Assembly: GCF_000402035.1 (NCBI RefSeq)
Contig: NC_021287.1
Span: forward strand, 2,914,001-2,978,000
DNA length: 64,000 nucleotides
Reading direction: 5' to 3'
Source: Caballeronia insecticola
GTDB lineage: Bacteria > Pseudomonadota > Gammaproteobacteria > Burkholderiales > Burkholderiaceae
The first letter of the stretch is position 1. Each line of letters starts with the position of its first letter. A program made the translations under genes and the position numbers. A model generated the notes under the pieces. It did no database searches. It had not been told where the DNA came from and worked only from the letters and a program-made list of their open reading frames with translations. Below, in pieces: positions 1 through 8,536 of the stretch.

Positions 1-451
1 CCGCGAAACGCGCGAGCGCCTTGCATAGTTTGCGCGGATCGTCGGTTGGATCCGCGTGCGTCATGTCGATTCGAAAGGCATCTGCGCGCAGCCATAGGCT
101 CGACAGCAACGCGTGCGCATCGTCGCCGACGGCGAGCGTGAGCACGACGCGGCCCGTATCGAATTCGAGCCGATGCACGCCGGGCACGCGCATCGGCCAG
201 GCGCGCGCGAGTTCATCGGCGAGCGGCGACGCATGGTTCGATGGCGCTTCGCCCAATCGTTCGAGCGGCGCAATCGCGACGACATGCAGACGCTCGCAGC
301 GGTCATCGTCGTCGTCGTCGTCATCGCGCCAGAGTTGCCAGAGAGCGAGAAACGCGCTGGCCGTGAAGTGCGTATCGACGAACGTAAAGACGCGCTTGTG
401 CCGCCAGCGCGCGGGAAGATCGTGTGGCTCGAGCAGCAGAGATTCGGTCAT
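1..451 (-). CDS. mnmC: MnmC, N-terminal part only (runs off left edge); degenerate methyltransferase domain
   Basis: About 150 residues are visible. They align by eye with the N-terminal methyltransferase domain of the bifunctional tRNA mnm5s2U34-modifying enzyme MnmC: LPARWRHKRVFTFVDTHF, WQLWRDD, RCERLHVVAI, VPGVHRLEFDTGRVVLTL and the RADAF segment. Two functional signatures are lost. The SAM-binding ETGFGTGLNF loop reads VDTHFTASAF, and the DGFAP catalytic motif after RADAF reads RIDMTHADP. An in-frame TGA lies directly before the ATG, so the usual first ~40 residues of the family are also missing. The FAD-dependent oxidoreductase half lies outside the window. It follows the DedA gene on the same strand with a gap of about 25 nt. 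MnmC identity is fairly secure; loss of methyltransferase activity is inference. Confidence 0.75.
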   Translation of the reverse strand, partial: MTESLLLEPHDLPARWRHKRVFTFVDTHFTASAFLALWQLWRDDDDDDDDRCERLHVVAIAPLERLGEAPSNHASPLADELARAWPMRVPGVHRLEFDTGRVVLTLAVGDDAHALLSSLWLRADAFRIDMTHADPTDDPRKLCKALARFA

Positions 452-476
452 TCAATAGGAAGGATAAGCCGCGAAA

Positions 477-1511
477 TCATGCGGACGACGACTTCGCGAC
501 GGCCTGCGCCGCGGCGTTCGCAGTGCCGATAATCAGCGGGTCGAGCGCGTGGCCGGCGGCGCGCCAGGCGGCGAGTCCGCCGACGAGCGGCGCGACATCG
601 GTGAAGCCGTGCGCGTTGAGTTCGCGGGCGGCAAGCGCGGCCGATACTTCGTTCGGACAGTCGCAATACGTGACGAGCTTGCGATCGCGCGCGATTCCCA
701 CAAGCCGGGACGCGATATCTTCATCGAGAAGCAGCGCGCCGGGAATCGCGAACGGGTCCATTGCACGGCGCTCGGGACGACGCACGTCGATGACGAGCGG
801 CGGCGGCGGCGCGCCCGCGAGCAGCGCACGCAGCGTCGCGATATCGATGCGCGCCATGCGCAGCCTGCGCAACAGCGCGACGCGCTGCCACCAGCGCACC
901 GCCAGATAGAGCGCGAGCGCAATGAGCGCGACCGCGATCACGCCGCGTCCGAGCCAGTCGAGCCAGGCGAGCGCCGTATCGACGAGATCGGCGAAGACCG
1001 CGCCGAACGCAACGCCGACGCCGGACCACAGCAGCGCACCGAGCAAGTCGTAGAAGAGAAAGCTGCCGAAGCCGATGCCGGTCGCGCCGGCGACGGGAAT
1101 CGCGAGCGTCGAGAGCCCCGGTATGAACTTCGACACCGCGAGGATACGCACGCCGAAGCGTGTGAAGAAGCCGGCGCTACGGTTCACGCAGGTATCGCGC
1201 GAGATCGAGAGCTTGCACATGAAGGCGAGAATGCGGCTGCCATAGCGGCGCCCGAGCCAGAACCAGAGCGTGTCGCCGATGAGCGCGGCCACGCTCGCCG
1301 TTATGACGATAGCGACGAGCGGCCCGAATGCAGCGGACGGGAAGAACGAAGTCAACGCGGCAAACGAACCCGGAACGATGCTTGCGGAGACCGTGATCGC
1401 GCCCGTCAAAACCAATGTGGGCAAGGCTGGGAGCGGTAAGCCAAGGCATTCGAGGAGAACGTTGGCAAAAACCAACGGCAGCCCGTAATCGATGATGAGC
1501 TCGCGTAGCAT
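477..1511 (-). CDS. DedA family membrane protein fused to a C-terminal rhodanese domain
   Basis: The 344-residue product starts at MLRELIIDYG. Residues ~1-200 form a DedA/SNARE-associated (VTT) membrane domain with several hydrophobic helices and the family signature GDTLWFWLGRRYG followed by KFIPGLSTLAIPVAGATG. DedA proteins act in the inner membrane, and some are undecaprenyl-phosphate or phospholipid flippases. Residues ~230-330 form a rhodanese fold with IDVRRPERR and a Cys active loop YCDCPNE, then VGGLAAWRAAGH. An upstream TTG at 1559 would add 16 residues, but the ATG matches the hydrophobic start better. What the rhodanese domain does in this fusion is unknown to me. Confidence 0.88.
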   Translation of the reverse strand: MLRELIIDYGLPLVFANVLLECLGLPLPALPTLVLTGAITVSASIVPGSFAALTSFFPSAAFGPLVAIVITASVAALIGDTLWFWLGRRYGSRILAFMCKLSISRDTCVNRSAGFFTRFGVRILAVSKFIPGLSTLAIPVAGATGIGFGSFLFYDLLGALLWSGVGVAFGAVFADLVDTALAWLDWLGRGVIAVALIALALYLAVRWWQRVALLRRLRMARIDIATLRALLAGAPPPPLVIDVRRPERRAMDPFAIPGALLLDEDIASRLVGIARDRKLVTYCDCPNEVSAALAARELNAHGFTDVAPLVGGLAAWRAAGHALDPLIIGTANAAAQAVAKSSSA

Positions 1512-1563
1512 GGATCGGACCCAGTTGTTCGATGCCAAAAAACCGGCCGGGAGCCCCAAAAAT

Positions 1564-1590
1564 ATAAGGGTAAATCTTTGAAACCCTTAT
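1564..1590. promoter_or_regulatory. Inverted repeat ATAAGGGT-N11-ACCCTTAT between dedA and hupB
   Basis: Two perfect 8-bp arms (1564-1571 and 1583-1590) flank 11 bases. The element lies about 50 bp upstream of the dedA start (minus strand) and about 165 bp upstream of the hupB promoter, so it could be an operator for dedA. The AAACCCTTA word recurs elsewhere in the window (57746). No binding protein is assigned. Confidence 0.4.
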
Positions 1591-1731
1591 CCTGATTGGG
1601 TTTGCGCTGCGCTATCATACCAAGCGCCGCGTGTAGAGGCGGCGTGGAGGCGAAGATGTGGAGCAACGCCGTTGAAGTGGCGTAACAGAGCGCCGGTTCG
1701 TCGGGCGGCCGCGCCAGAAGGCCGTCCCTAC

Positions 1732-1759
1732 TCGACTGCACGGCTTGCGCACGTATAAT
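1732..1759 (+). promoter_or_regulatory. Predicted sigma-70 promoter of hupB
   Basis: The -35 hexamer TCGACT (1732-1737, four of six consensus bases) is 16 bp from a perfect -10 TATAAT (1754-1759). The expected transcription start is near 1766, giving a leader of about 43 nt to hupB. Confidence 0.6.
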
Positions 1760-1808
1760 CGGCGCGTTCGCGCTGTTCGTGTCAACCTAAACTGATAAAG
1801 GAACCTTA

Positions 1809-2087
1809 ATGAACAAACAGGAATTGATCGACGCCGTAGCCGCTCAGACCGGCGCCAGCAAGGCTCAAACCGGCGAAACGCTGGACACGTTGCTCGAAGT
1901 GATCAAGAAGGCTGTCTCGAAAGGTGACGCAGTGCAGTTGATCGGCTTCGGCAGCTTCGGTTCGGGAAAGCGCGCAGCGCGCACCGGCCGCAACCCGAAG
2001 ACCGGCGAGTCCATCAAGATTCCGGCCGCAAAGACGGTCAAGTTCACGGCTGGCAAGGCATTCAAGGACGCAGTGAACAAGCGGTAA
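1809..2087 (+). CDS. hupB: DNA-binding protein HU-beta
   Basis: This is a 92-residue nucleoid-associated protein of standard HU length. The N-terminal helix region is [20 protein letters not shown]. The beta-arm region carries the family signature [22 protein letters not shown] followed by [20 protein letters not shown], with the conserved Pro at the arm tip in RNPKTG. HU bends and compacts DNA as a dimer. The start is set by an AAGGAA Shine-Dalgarno 8 bp upstream. The gene stands alone between its own promoter and a strong terminator. Confidence 0.97.
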   Translation: MNKQELIDAVAAQTGASKAQTGETLDTLLEVIKKAVSKGDAVQLIGFGSFGSGKRAARTGRNPKTGESIKIPAAKTVKFTAGKAFKDAVNKR

Positions 2088-2112
2088 GTGACTACCGATT
2101 GTCAGATTGTCA

Positions 2113-2163
2113 GGCTACCGAGGTAGCCCGTTGTACATGACCCGCCTCTGGCGGGTTTTTTTT
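2113..2163 (+). terminator. Tandem hairpins and intrinsic terminator after hupB
   Basis: A short perfect hairpin with arms GGCTACC/GGTAGCC (2113-2128) is followed by the terminator stem ACCCGCC-TCT-GGCGGGT (2140-2156) and a run of T. It sits about 50 bp after the hupB stop. Confidence 0.85.
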
Positions 2164-2189
2164 CGCCCGCGCGCGACGGATCAGGCGAG

Positions 2190-3458
2190 TCAATGCCGAT
2201 GGTCTTCGCAATCGCAATCGGGACCGTGGTCATGATCGTGGTCGTCGTCATGATCATGGTCGTGTTCTTCCACGTCCCATGCGGGGAACGGATCGGCCAG
2301 ATGCGTCCACGCGTCTGCTCCGAGCGCCCATTCGTCGTCGTTCAACAGGCATGCATCGAACTTGTTCTGCCATAGCGCGGAGTCGAGGTTCAGTCCGATC
2401 AGCACCAGCTCCTGACGCCGGTCGCCGATGCTGTTGTCGTCCGGATCGCCGTACCATTCCGCGACGATCTCCGCTTCGAGCTCGGGATCGTCGGTCGGCC
2501 ATTCGCTGCGATCCTGCGCCGCCCACCACACGCCCGCCGGACCATGCCGGCACGTGCCGCCCGCCTGCGACAACGAGCCGCCGACTTCGCTTCTCGTCGC
2601 GAGCCAGAAGAAGCCCTTTGCACGCAGCACGCCCGGCCACTCCTGATGCAGCAGGTTCCACAGACGTTCGGGATGAAACGGCCGGCGCGCGCGATACACG
2701 ACATGCCCGACACCGTTCGCATCCGCTGCGTCGGCCGGCGGCGCGTCGCCGTTGAGGATCGCGAGCCAGCCGGGCGCGCTTGCGGTCGCATCGAAATCGA
2801 AGCGGCCGGTGTTCAGCATGGCCTCGGCCGGCACGTTGCCCGCCTGCGCGTTCAACTGAAGCGCGCGCGGATTGAGACCGTGCAGGATGCGCGCGATCTG
2901 CGCGAGTTCATCGGCGGCGACGAGATCGGTCTTGTTGATCACGATGACATCGCAGAACTCGATCTGCTCGACGAGCGTTTCGACGACGGTCTTGCCGTCC
3001 GCGTCGTCGTGAACGTGCAGGCCGCGTTCCGCCAGCGAATCGGACGATGCGTAGTCGCGCATGAAATTCGCGGCATCGATCACGGTGACGAAGGTATCGA
3101 GATGCGCGCGGCCGGCGAGCGTGGCGTCGTCGTCATCGCCGAAAGCGAGATGCTCGGCGATCGTCATCGGGTCCGTGATGCCCGATGACTCGACCACGAG
3201 CGCATCGAATTGCTGCTGTTCGGCAAGCCATGTGATCGCGCTTTCGAGCGCTTCCATCGATGCCTCGTTCAAGCTCAGCATCATGCAGCCGTTAGGCAGC
3301 GAAACCGTGTCCCGCTCGGCGCCCGATGCAGCGGGGCCGTACGTCACGGCGCCGATGCGCACGCCTTGCGTGTTGGCGAGCAAGGCATCGACGAGTGTGG
3401 TTTTACCCGCGCCGGCGAATCCCGACAGCACGGTGATGGGCAGTGGCGATTGGTTCAT
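2190..3458 (-). CDS. COG0523 (CobW/G3E-type) GTPase, metal-chaperone-like, lacking CxCC
   Basis: The 422-residue G3E GTPase has Walker A GFAGAGKTT (residues ~13-21), a switch region ESSGITDP, the guanine-specificity motif NKTD, and a C-terminal CobW_C domain (RPFHPERLWNLL, AKGFFWLATR). It ends in a His/Asp/Cys-rich tail (HDHDHDDDHDHDHGPDCDC) that probably binds Zn or another metal. The usual CxCC metal-binding motif after the NG turn is replaced by C58-M-M-L, and the ENEFG motif region is altered. Family members insert or deliver metals, often under zinc limitation. The upstream neighbour is a lytic transglycosylase and gives no hint of the target. No Zur box was recognised. Family assignment is firm; substrate metal is unknown. 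Confidence 0.88.
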   Translation of the reverse strand: MNQSPLPITVLSGFAGAGKTTLVDALLANTQGVRIGAVTYGPAASGAERDTVSLPNGCMMLSLNEASMEALESAITWLAEQQQFDALVVESSGITDPMTIAEHLAFGDDDDATLAGRAHLDTFVTVIDAANFMRDYASSDSLAERGLHVHDDADGKTVVETLVEQIEFCDVIVINKTDLVAADELAQIARILHGLNPRALQLNAQAGNVPAEAMLNTGRFDFDATASAPGWLAILNGDAPPADAADANGVGHVVYRARRPFHPERLWNLLHQEWPGVLRAKGFFWLATRSEVGGSLSQAGGTCRHGPAGVWWAAQDRSEWPTDDPELEAEIVAEWYGDPDDNSIGDRRQELVLIGLNLDSALWQNKFDACLLNDDEWALGADAWTHLADPFPAWDVEEHDHDHDDDHDHDHGPDCDCEDHRH

Positions 3459-3618
3459 TGCAGTGGGCGTGAGGAAGGCGCAAGCGCGCGAGCGCGAACC
3501 CGCGCGGCCGAAGCGGCTATGCGGCGGCGCGGGTCATCGAATGTGGAATTGTGCATCAAATGCGCCGGGTGGCGCGTGCGGACAACAGATGCAACAGATA
3601 CAAGCAGATTTGGCAGGC

Positions 3619-4062
3619 TCAGCGCGTGGCCTGAACCAGTTTCCAGCGGCGCAGAATCTCGATGATCTTTGCCGAGTACTGGTCGCGTAGCGCCGGCGTT
3701 TCGGAATGGTAAGCACCGACGGCCTGCCAAGAATTGCCGTACTTGTTCATTTTTTGGCGCAGATGCCAGGCGGCGACGTATACGCTCTTGCACGGCTCCA
3801 TCAGCGTGCCGCTCGAAATGCCGTACTGCGAGAGCGTGTTCAGATGGATCGAGTTGATCTGCATCAGCCCGTAGTCGATCGAGCCGTTGGCGTTCTTGTT
3901 GATGGCGTCCGGCTTGTTGTGCGATTCCTGCCAGGCGATTGCGCGCAGGATGAGGGGATTGACCTTCTGGTACTTCGCTGCTTCGTCGAAGCAGTCTGCA
4001 TGTGCGGAGGCGGCGCCCAACAGGGGCACGCAGATCGCAACTGATTGCAGGATTCTCTTCAT
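3619..4062 (-). CDS. Secreted lytic transglycosylase (SLT/IagB-VirB1 type)
   Basis: The 147-residue product begins MKRILQSVAICVPLLGAASA, a signal peptide with cleavage near AHA-DC. The mature protein is a compact SLT domain with catalytic Glu in AIAWQESH, the NGSIDYGLMQIN motif and an AAWHLRQKMNKYG helix. Such small enzymes (IagB, IpgF, VirB1) cut peptidoglycan locally to allow assembly of envelope machines. This one lies upstream of, but divergent from, the type II secretion operon, so a role in gap formation for that machine is possible but unproven. The start is chosen by the signal peptide and an AGAAAGAAG Shine-Dalgarno; an in-frame extension upstream is not protein-like. Confidence 0.87.
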   Translation of the reverse strand: MKRILQSVAICVPLLGAASAHADCFDEAAKYQKVNPLILRAIAWQESHNKPDAINKNANGSIDYGLMQINSIHLNTLSQYGISSGTLMEPCKSVYVAAWHLRQKMNKYGNSWQAVGAYHSETPALRDQYSAKIIEILRRWKLVQATR

Positions 4063-4660
4063 CTTCTTTCTACTCCATCCGCCCACGCGGAACGTCGAGC
4101 CGCCGCCGCGGCAACGTTCGCCAGCGACGACACATAAACGTCCGCGGCCAGGCGCCATCGGGAAAACCCACCCGTTTTACAGCCGCCCGGAATGCGGAAC
4201 CGACCGTATCATACCGGCTGACGTTTCAGACCATAAGTTGGCTATCAGACATACGTCGATGTGAACGCATGACGCACTGCCGGACAGAAGTGTGCCAGAC
4301 GAGCCATCGGAGCTGTTCTAAACGTATGAATAATAAGAGTTCTGGACGGGTTACAATTCGGCTCCCGCGTACATCGACCGACCCTGGGAACGCACCCGGT
4401 TACGGTCTATCGGCAAGTTTTTTGAAAGCTTGAGAGCGCTGGAAATGTACTGACCGAAGCGGCGCAGGCTAACCTGATCCGGAACGAATTGGCACAAATT
4501 CGTTACACAAAGCTGCTATCGTCACGTTTTTTTAAATGACCGCAGGGGGCGCGCACGGCGTGCCGGACTGCGGTTGGCGGCGCTCTCGGCTTTCGAGCGA
4601 TGCTGCCTCAGCCGGCCCCAATGAACCGGCTTTGACATCACATCCATGAGAAGACAACCT
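4063..4660. other. Long intergenic region between the transglycosylase and gspD
   Basis: This 598-bp divergent region holds no convincing gene. It contains an inverted repeat at 4483-4504 and several AT-rich patches, for example GGTTACAAT near 4350. I could not assign a confident -35/-10 pair for gspD. Confidence 0.6.
4483..4504. promoter_or_regulatory. Operator-like inverted repeat upstream of gspD
   Basis: Two perfect 8-bp arms, AACGAATT and AATTCGTT, are separated by GGCACA. The dyad overlaps TTGGCA (4489-4494), a possible -35, and is followed at 4514 by TGC-TATCGT, a weak extended -10. It is about 155 bp before gspD. A regulator of secretion could bind here; the identity is unknown. Confidence 0.4.
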
Positions 4661-7021
4661 ATGGCACTGCGTCGCATGGCGACGACACTGCTGGCGGCGG
4701 GACTTATCGTCGCGCAAGCCGCGCACGCGCAAGTGACGTTGAATTTCGTCAACGCGGACATCGATCAGGTCGCCAAGGCGATCGGCGCCGCCACCGGCAA
4801 AACCATCATCGTCGATCCCCGCGTCAAGGGGCAGCTCAACCTCGTCTCGGAAAATTCGGTTCCCGAGGATCAGGCGCTGAAGACGCTGCAGTCGTCGCTG
4901 CGCATGCAGGGCTTCGCGCTCGTGCAGGATCACGGCGTCCTGAAGGTCGTGCCCGAAGCCGACGCCAAGCTGCAGGGCGTGCCGACCTATGTCGGCAATG
5001 CGCCGTCCGCGCGCGGCGATCAGGTGATCACGCAGGTCTTTCAGCTGCACAACGAATCGGCGAACAACCTTCTGCCGGTGCTGCGCCCGCTGATCTCGCC
5101 GAACAACACGATCGCGGCCTACCCGGCGAACAACACGCTCGTCGTCACCGATTACGCCGACAACGTGCGCCGTATTGCAGGCATCATCGCGGGCGTCGAT
5201 ACCGCGGCGGGCCGCGAAGTCGATCTCGTGCCGCTGAAGAACGCGAACGCCATCGACGTTGCCGAGCAGATGAACAAGCTGCTCGATCCCGGCACGATCG
5301 GCAGCACGGACGCGACGCTCAAGGTGACCGTCACGCCCGACGCGCGCACCAACTCGCTGATGTTCCGCGCGTCCAGCAGTGCGCGCCTCGCCGCGGCGAA
5401 GGCGCTCGCGAAGAAGCTCGACGCGCCCACGCTGCAGCCCGGCAACATGCACGTCGTGGCGTTGCGCAACGCCGACGCGACGCGCCTCGCCAAGACGCTG
5501 CGCGCCATGCTCGGCAAGGGCGGCGGCTCGGACAACAGCTCGAGTTCCAACTCGAATTCGTTCGGACAAAGCGGCGGCGGCCTCGGCAATTCGTCGACGT
5601 CCACCGGCACGGCCGGCATGCCGCCGCTGCCGGGCGGTCTCGGCAGCAGTTCGGGCAGCGGCAACAACCCGCTCGGCGGCGGCGGCACCGGCAATCGCGA
5701 TGCGAGCTTCTCGTCGAACAAGGACAACGACTCCGGCAGCGACCAGGGCGGCGGCATGATTCAGGCGGATTCGGCGACGAACTCGCTCATCGTCACCGCG
5801 CCCGAACCGGTCTATCGCAACCTGCGCTCGGTGATCGACCAGCTCGACGCCCGCCGCGCGCAGGTGTACATCGAAGCGCTGATCGTGGAACTCTCCGCGA
5901 CGAGCGGCGCGAACCTCGGCATTCAGTGGCAGGGCCTGCTGCTGTCGAACGGCGGCAACAACGCGATCTACGGCAGTTCGAGCTTCGGCAGCGGCAATAG
6001 CAACATTGTCGATCTGACCTTGCAGGGCAACGCGATCGCGCAGAATCCGTCGGCCATCACGTCGACGGCGGGTCTGCTCGCGCCCGGCCTGAACATCGGC
6101 CTCCTGCACCGCTTCGGCAATCTGTTCGGTCTGGGCGGCCTGTTGCAGGCGCTGTCGACATCGGCGGATGCGAACATTCTCTCCACGCCGAATCTCATCA
6201 CGCTCGACAACGAGGAAGCGAAGATCGTCGTCGGCCAGAACGTGCCGGTCGTGACGGGTTCCTACGCGACGCCGACCGCGAATGCCGCGACCTCGGTCAC
6301 CGCGTTCAACACGTTCGACCGCCGCGACGTCGGCGTGACGCTGCACGTGAAGCCGCAGATCACGGACGGCGGCGTGCTCAAGATGCAGATCTATCAGGAA
6401 GATTCGAGCGTCGATGCCAGCACGAAGACCGATCCCGGCGGCGTGACGATCAACACGCGCTCGGTGCAGTCCACCATCCTGGCGGACGACGGCGAGATCG
6501 TCGTGCTGGGCGGCCTGATGCAGGACCAGTACAACAATAACAACAACAAGATTCCGCTGCTGGGCGACATCCCGTTCATCGGCGGCCTGTTCCGCAGCGA
6601 AAGCAAGACGCGCACGAAGACCAACCTGATGGTGTTCCTGCGCCCGGTGATCGTGCGCGATCAGGCGACGGCCTCGCAGATCACCAACACGCGCTACGAC
6701 TATCTGCGCCAGCAGCAATACGGCTCGACCACGGACAACCGCATCGTCAAGGACCAGAACGTGCCGGTGATGCCGCCGAAGCCGCTCGGCCCGAGCGAAG
6801 GCGGCGGTGCGCCCGCGCAGAATCTGCTCGACTGGAGCGATACGACGCGCGGCCCCGGCCCGAGCACGACGCTGCCGCAGAATCCCGACGCAGGTCCCCT
6901 GCCCCAACCGACGCAGCGCGCGCCGCAGAGCACCTACCCGGCGCCCGCGAACGGCGCGACCAACGCGATGCCGGGCAACACTGCGACCAACGGCAACATG
7001 CAGCCGGGAGCGCGGCCGTGA
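4661..7021 (+). CDS. gspD: Type II secretion outer-membrane secretin GspD
   Basis: The product (~786 residues) forms the outer-membrane channel of the type II secretion system. A Sec signal peptide (MALRRMATTLLAAGLIVAQ, cut near AHA-Q) is followed by the N0 domain (VTLNFVNADIDQVAKAIGAATGKTIIVDP), N1-N3 secretin_N repeats with a long Gly/Ser/Asn-rich linker in N3, then the secretin barrel (IEALIVELS, VPVVTGS, VGVTLHVKPQIT, VVLGGLMQD, IPLLGDIPFIGGLFRS, NLMVFLRPVI). The C-terminal tail is rich in Pro, Asn and Gly. The ATG at 4661 has a GAGAAG Shine-Dalgarno 7 bp away; an ATG at 4646 would add five residues but lacks one. It is the first gene of a 12-gene gsp operon and overlaps gspE by 4 nt. Confidence 0.97.
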   Translation: MALRRMATTLLAAGLIVAQAAHAQVTLNFVNADIDQVAKAIGAATGKTIIVDPRVKGQLNLVSENSVPEDQALKTLQSSLRMQGFALVQDHGVLKVVPEADAKLQGVPTYVGNAPSARGDQVITQVFQLHNESANNLLPVLRPLISPNNTIAAYPANNTLVVTDYADNVRRIAGIIAGVDTAAGREVDLVPLKNANAIDVAEQMNKLLDPGTIGSTDATLKVTVTPDARTNSLMFRASSSARLAAAKALAKKLDAPTLQPGNMHVVALRNADATRLAKTLRAMLGKGGGSDNSSSSNSNSFGQSGGGLGNSSTSTGTAGMPPLPGGLGSSSGSGNNPLGGGGTGNRDASFSSNKDNDSGSDQGGGMIQADSATNSLIVTAPEPVYRNLRSVIDQLDARRAQVYIEALIVELSATSGANLGIQWQGLLLSNGGNNAIYGSSSFGSGNSNIVDLTLQGNAIAQNPSAITSTAGLLAPGLNIGLLHRFGNLFGLGGLLQALSTSADANILSTPNLITLDNEEAKIVVGQNVPVVTGSYATPTANAATSVTAFNTFDRRDVGVTLHVKPQITDGGVLKMQIYQEDSSVDASTKTDPGGVTINTRSVQSTILADDGEIVVLGGLMQDQYNNNNNKIPLLGDIPFIGGLFRSESKTRTKTNLMVFLRPVIVRDQATASQITNTRYDYLRQQQYGSTTDNRIVKDQNVPVMPPKPLGPSEGGGAPAQNLLDWSDTTRGPGPSTTLPQNPDAGPLPQPTQRAPQSTYPAPANGATNAMPGNTATNGNMQPGARP

Positions 7022-8532
7022 ACACGCTGAGCACGATCGGCACGGCCGGCGCGGCTGACGGCACGACGGAGCACGCGAGCGCGGCGGCATCGCCGCTGGC
7101 GGCGCGTCTCGTGCCGTACGGCTTCGCGCGCAGCGGCCAGATCCTGCTCGCGCATCAGCACGCGGACGGCATCGAGGTGTGGATCAGCGACCGCACGACG
7201 GACGCCGCGCTCGCCGAAGTCGCACGCAATTTCGGCGCGCTGTCGATCGTGCGCAAGCCCGCCGACGAACTCGCCGCCGCCATCAATTCGGCGTACGCGC
7301 GCAACGACGGCAGCGCGGCGCAGGTGGTCGGCGAGGTGGAAGGCGAAGTCGATCTGTCGCGCCTGATGCAGGACATTCCGGAAGTAGAGGACCTGCTCGA
7401 ATCCGAAGACGACGCGCCGATCATCCGCATGATCAACGCGCTGCTCACGCAGGCGGCGCGCGAACAGGCGTCGGACATTCATATCGAGCCGTTCGAGAAC
7501 GCGTCGGTTGTGCGCTTTCGCGTCGACGGCACGCTGCGCGACGTCGTGCGTCCGAAGAAGGCGCTGCACGGCGCGCTGATCTCGCGTATCAAGATCATGG
7601 CGCAGCTCGATATCGCCGAAAAGCGTTTGCCGCAAGACGGCCGTATCACGTTGCGCGTGGGCGGACGTCCCGTCGACGTGCGCGTCTCCACGCTGCCGAC
7701 CGGCCACGGCGAGCGCGCGGTGCTGCGTCTGCTCGAAAAGGACGCGCAGCGGCTGAACCTCGAAAAGCTCGGCATGGCGCGCGACACGCTCGTCGATTTC
7801 GACAAGCTGATCGGCCGCCCGCACGGTATCGTGCTCGTGACCGGGCCGACCGGCTCCGGCAAGACGACCACCCTGTACGCGGCGATGTCGCGGCTCGAAA
7901 CCACGACCACCAACATCATGACGGTGGAAGATCCGATCGAGTACGACCTGTCCGGCATCGGCCAGACGCAGGTGAACGAGCGCATCGGCATGACGTTCGC
8001 GCGTGCGCTGCGCTCGATTCTTCGTCAGGATCCGGACATCATCATGATCGGTGAAATCCGCGATCTCGAAACCGCGCAGATTGCGGTGCAGGCGTCGCTC
8101 ACCGGCCACCTCGTGCTCGCGACGCTGCACACGAACGATGCCGCCTCCGCCGTCACACGTCTCACCGACATGGGCGTCGAGCCTTATCTGCTGGCGTCGT
8201 CGCTGCTCGGCGTGCTCGCGCAGCGGCTCGTGCGGCAACTGTGTCCGGTGTGCAAGGAAGAGCGCATCGAGGAAGACGGCACGAAGCGCTGGCATCCGGT
8301 CGGCTGCGACCGATGCGGCCAGTCGGGCTACTCGGGCCGTCGCGGCGTGTACGAACTGCTGCTGATCGACGATGCCATTCGTCCGCTGATCCACCGCAAC
8401 GCGGCGGATGCGGAGATTCTGGAAGCCGGCCGCGCGCAAGGCATGCGCACGCTGCGCGAGGACGGCAACCGCTGGCTCGCCTCGGGCGTGACTTCGCTGG
8501 AAGAAGTCCTGCGCGTGACGGGCGGAGACTAA
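7018..8532 (+). CDS. gspE: Type II secretion ATPase GspE
   Basis: The 504-residue cytoplasmic hexameric ATPase powers pseudopilus assembly. The N1E/N2E region binds GspL and is followed by the AAA+ core: DIHIEPFENASVVRFRVDG, Walker A GPTGSGKTT (Lys282), the Asp box, Walker B (IMIGEIRD) and the His box HLVLATLHTNDA. A zinc-binding tetracysteine module (C409-x2-C412 and C430-x2-C433) is intact. The GTG start lies in a GTGA overlap with the gspD stop, showing translational coupling. Confidence 0.97.
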   Translation: MNTLSTIGTAGAADGTTEHASAAASPLAARLVPYGFARSGQILLAHQHADGIEVWISDRTTDAALAEVARNFGALSIVRKPADELAAAINSAYARNDGSAAQVVGEVEGEVDLSRLMQDIPEVEDLLESEDDAPIIRMINALLTQAAREQASDIHIEPFENASVVRFRVDGTLRDVVRPKKALHGALISRIKIMAQLDIAEKRLPQDGRITLRVGGRPVDVRVSTLPTGHGERAVLRLLEKDAQRLNLEKLGMARDTLVDFDKLIGRPHGIVLVTGPTGSGKTTTLYAAMSRLETTTTNIMTVEDPIEYDLSGIGQTQVNERIGMTFARALRSILRQDPDIIMIGEIRDLETAQIAVQASLTGHLVLATLHTNDAASAVTRLTDMGVEPYLLASSLLGVLAQRLVRQLCPVCKEERIEEDGTKRWHPVGCDRCGQSGYSGRRGVYELLLIDDAIRPLIHRNAADAEILEAGRAQGMRTLREDGNRWLASGVTSLEEVLRVTGGD

Positions 8533-8536
8533 ATGT

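Noticed and set aside
4486..4506. Sigma-54 promoter before gspD (TGGCAC-like)
   Set aside because: TGGCAC is present but no GC-containing -12 element lies at the required distance.
4532..7090. 852-codon open frame antisense to gspD
   Set aside because: Arg/His/Val-rich shadow frame produced by strong GC3 bias; the plus strand has clear secretin homology.
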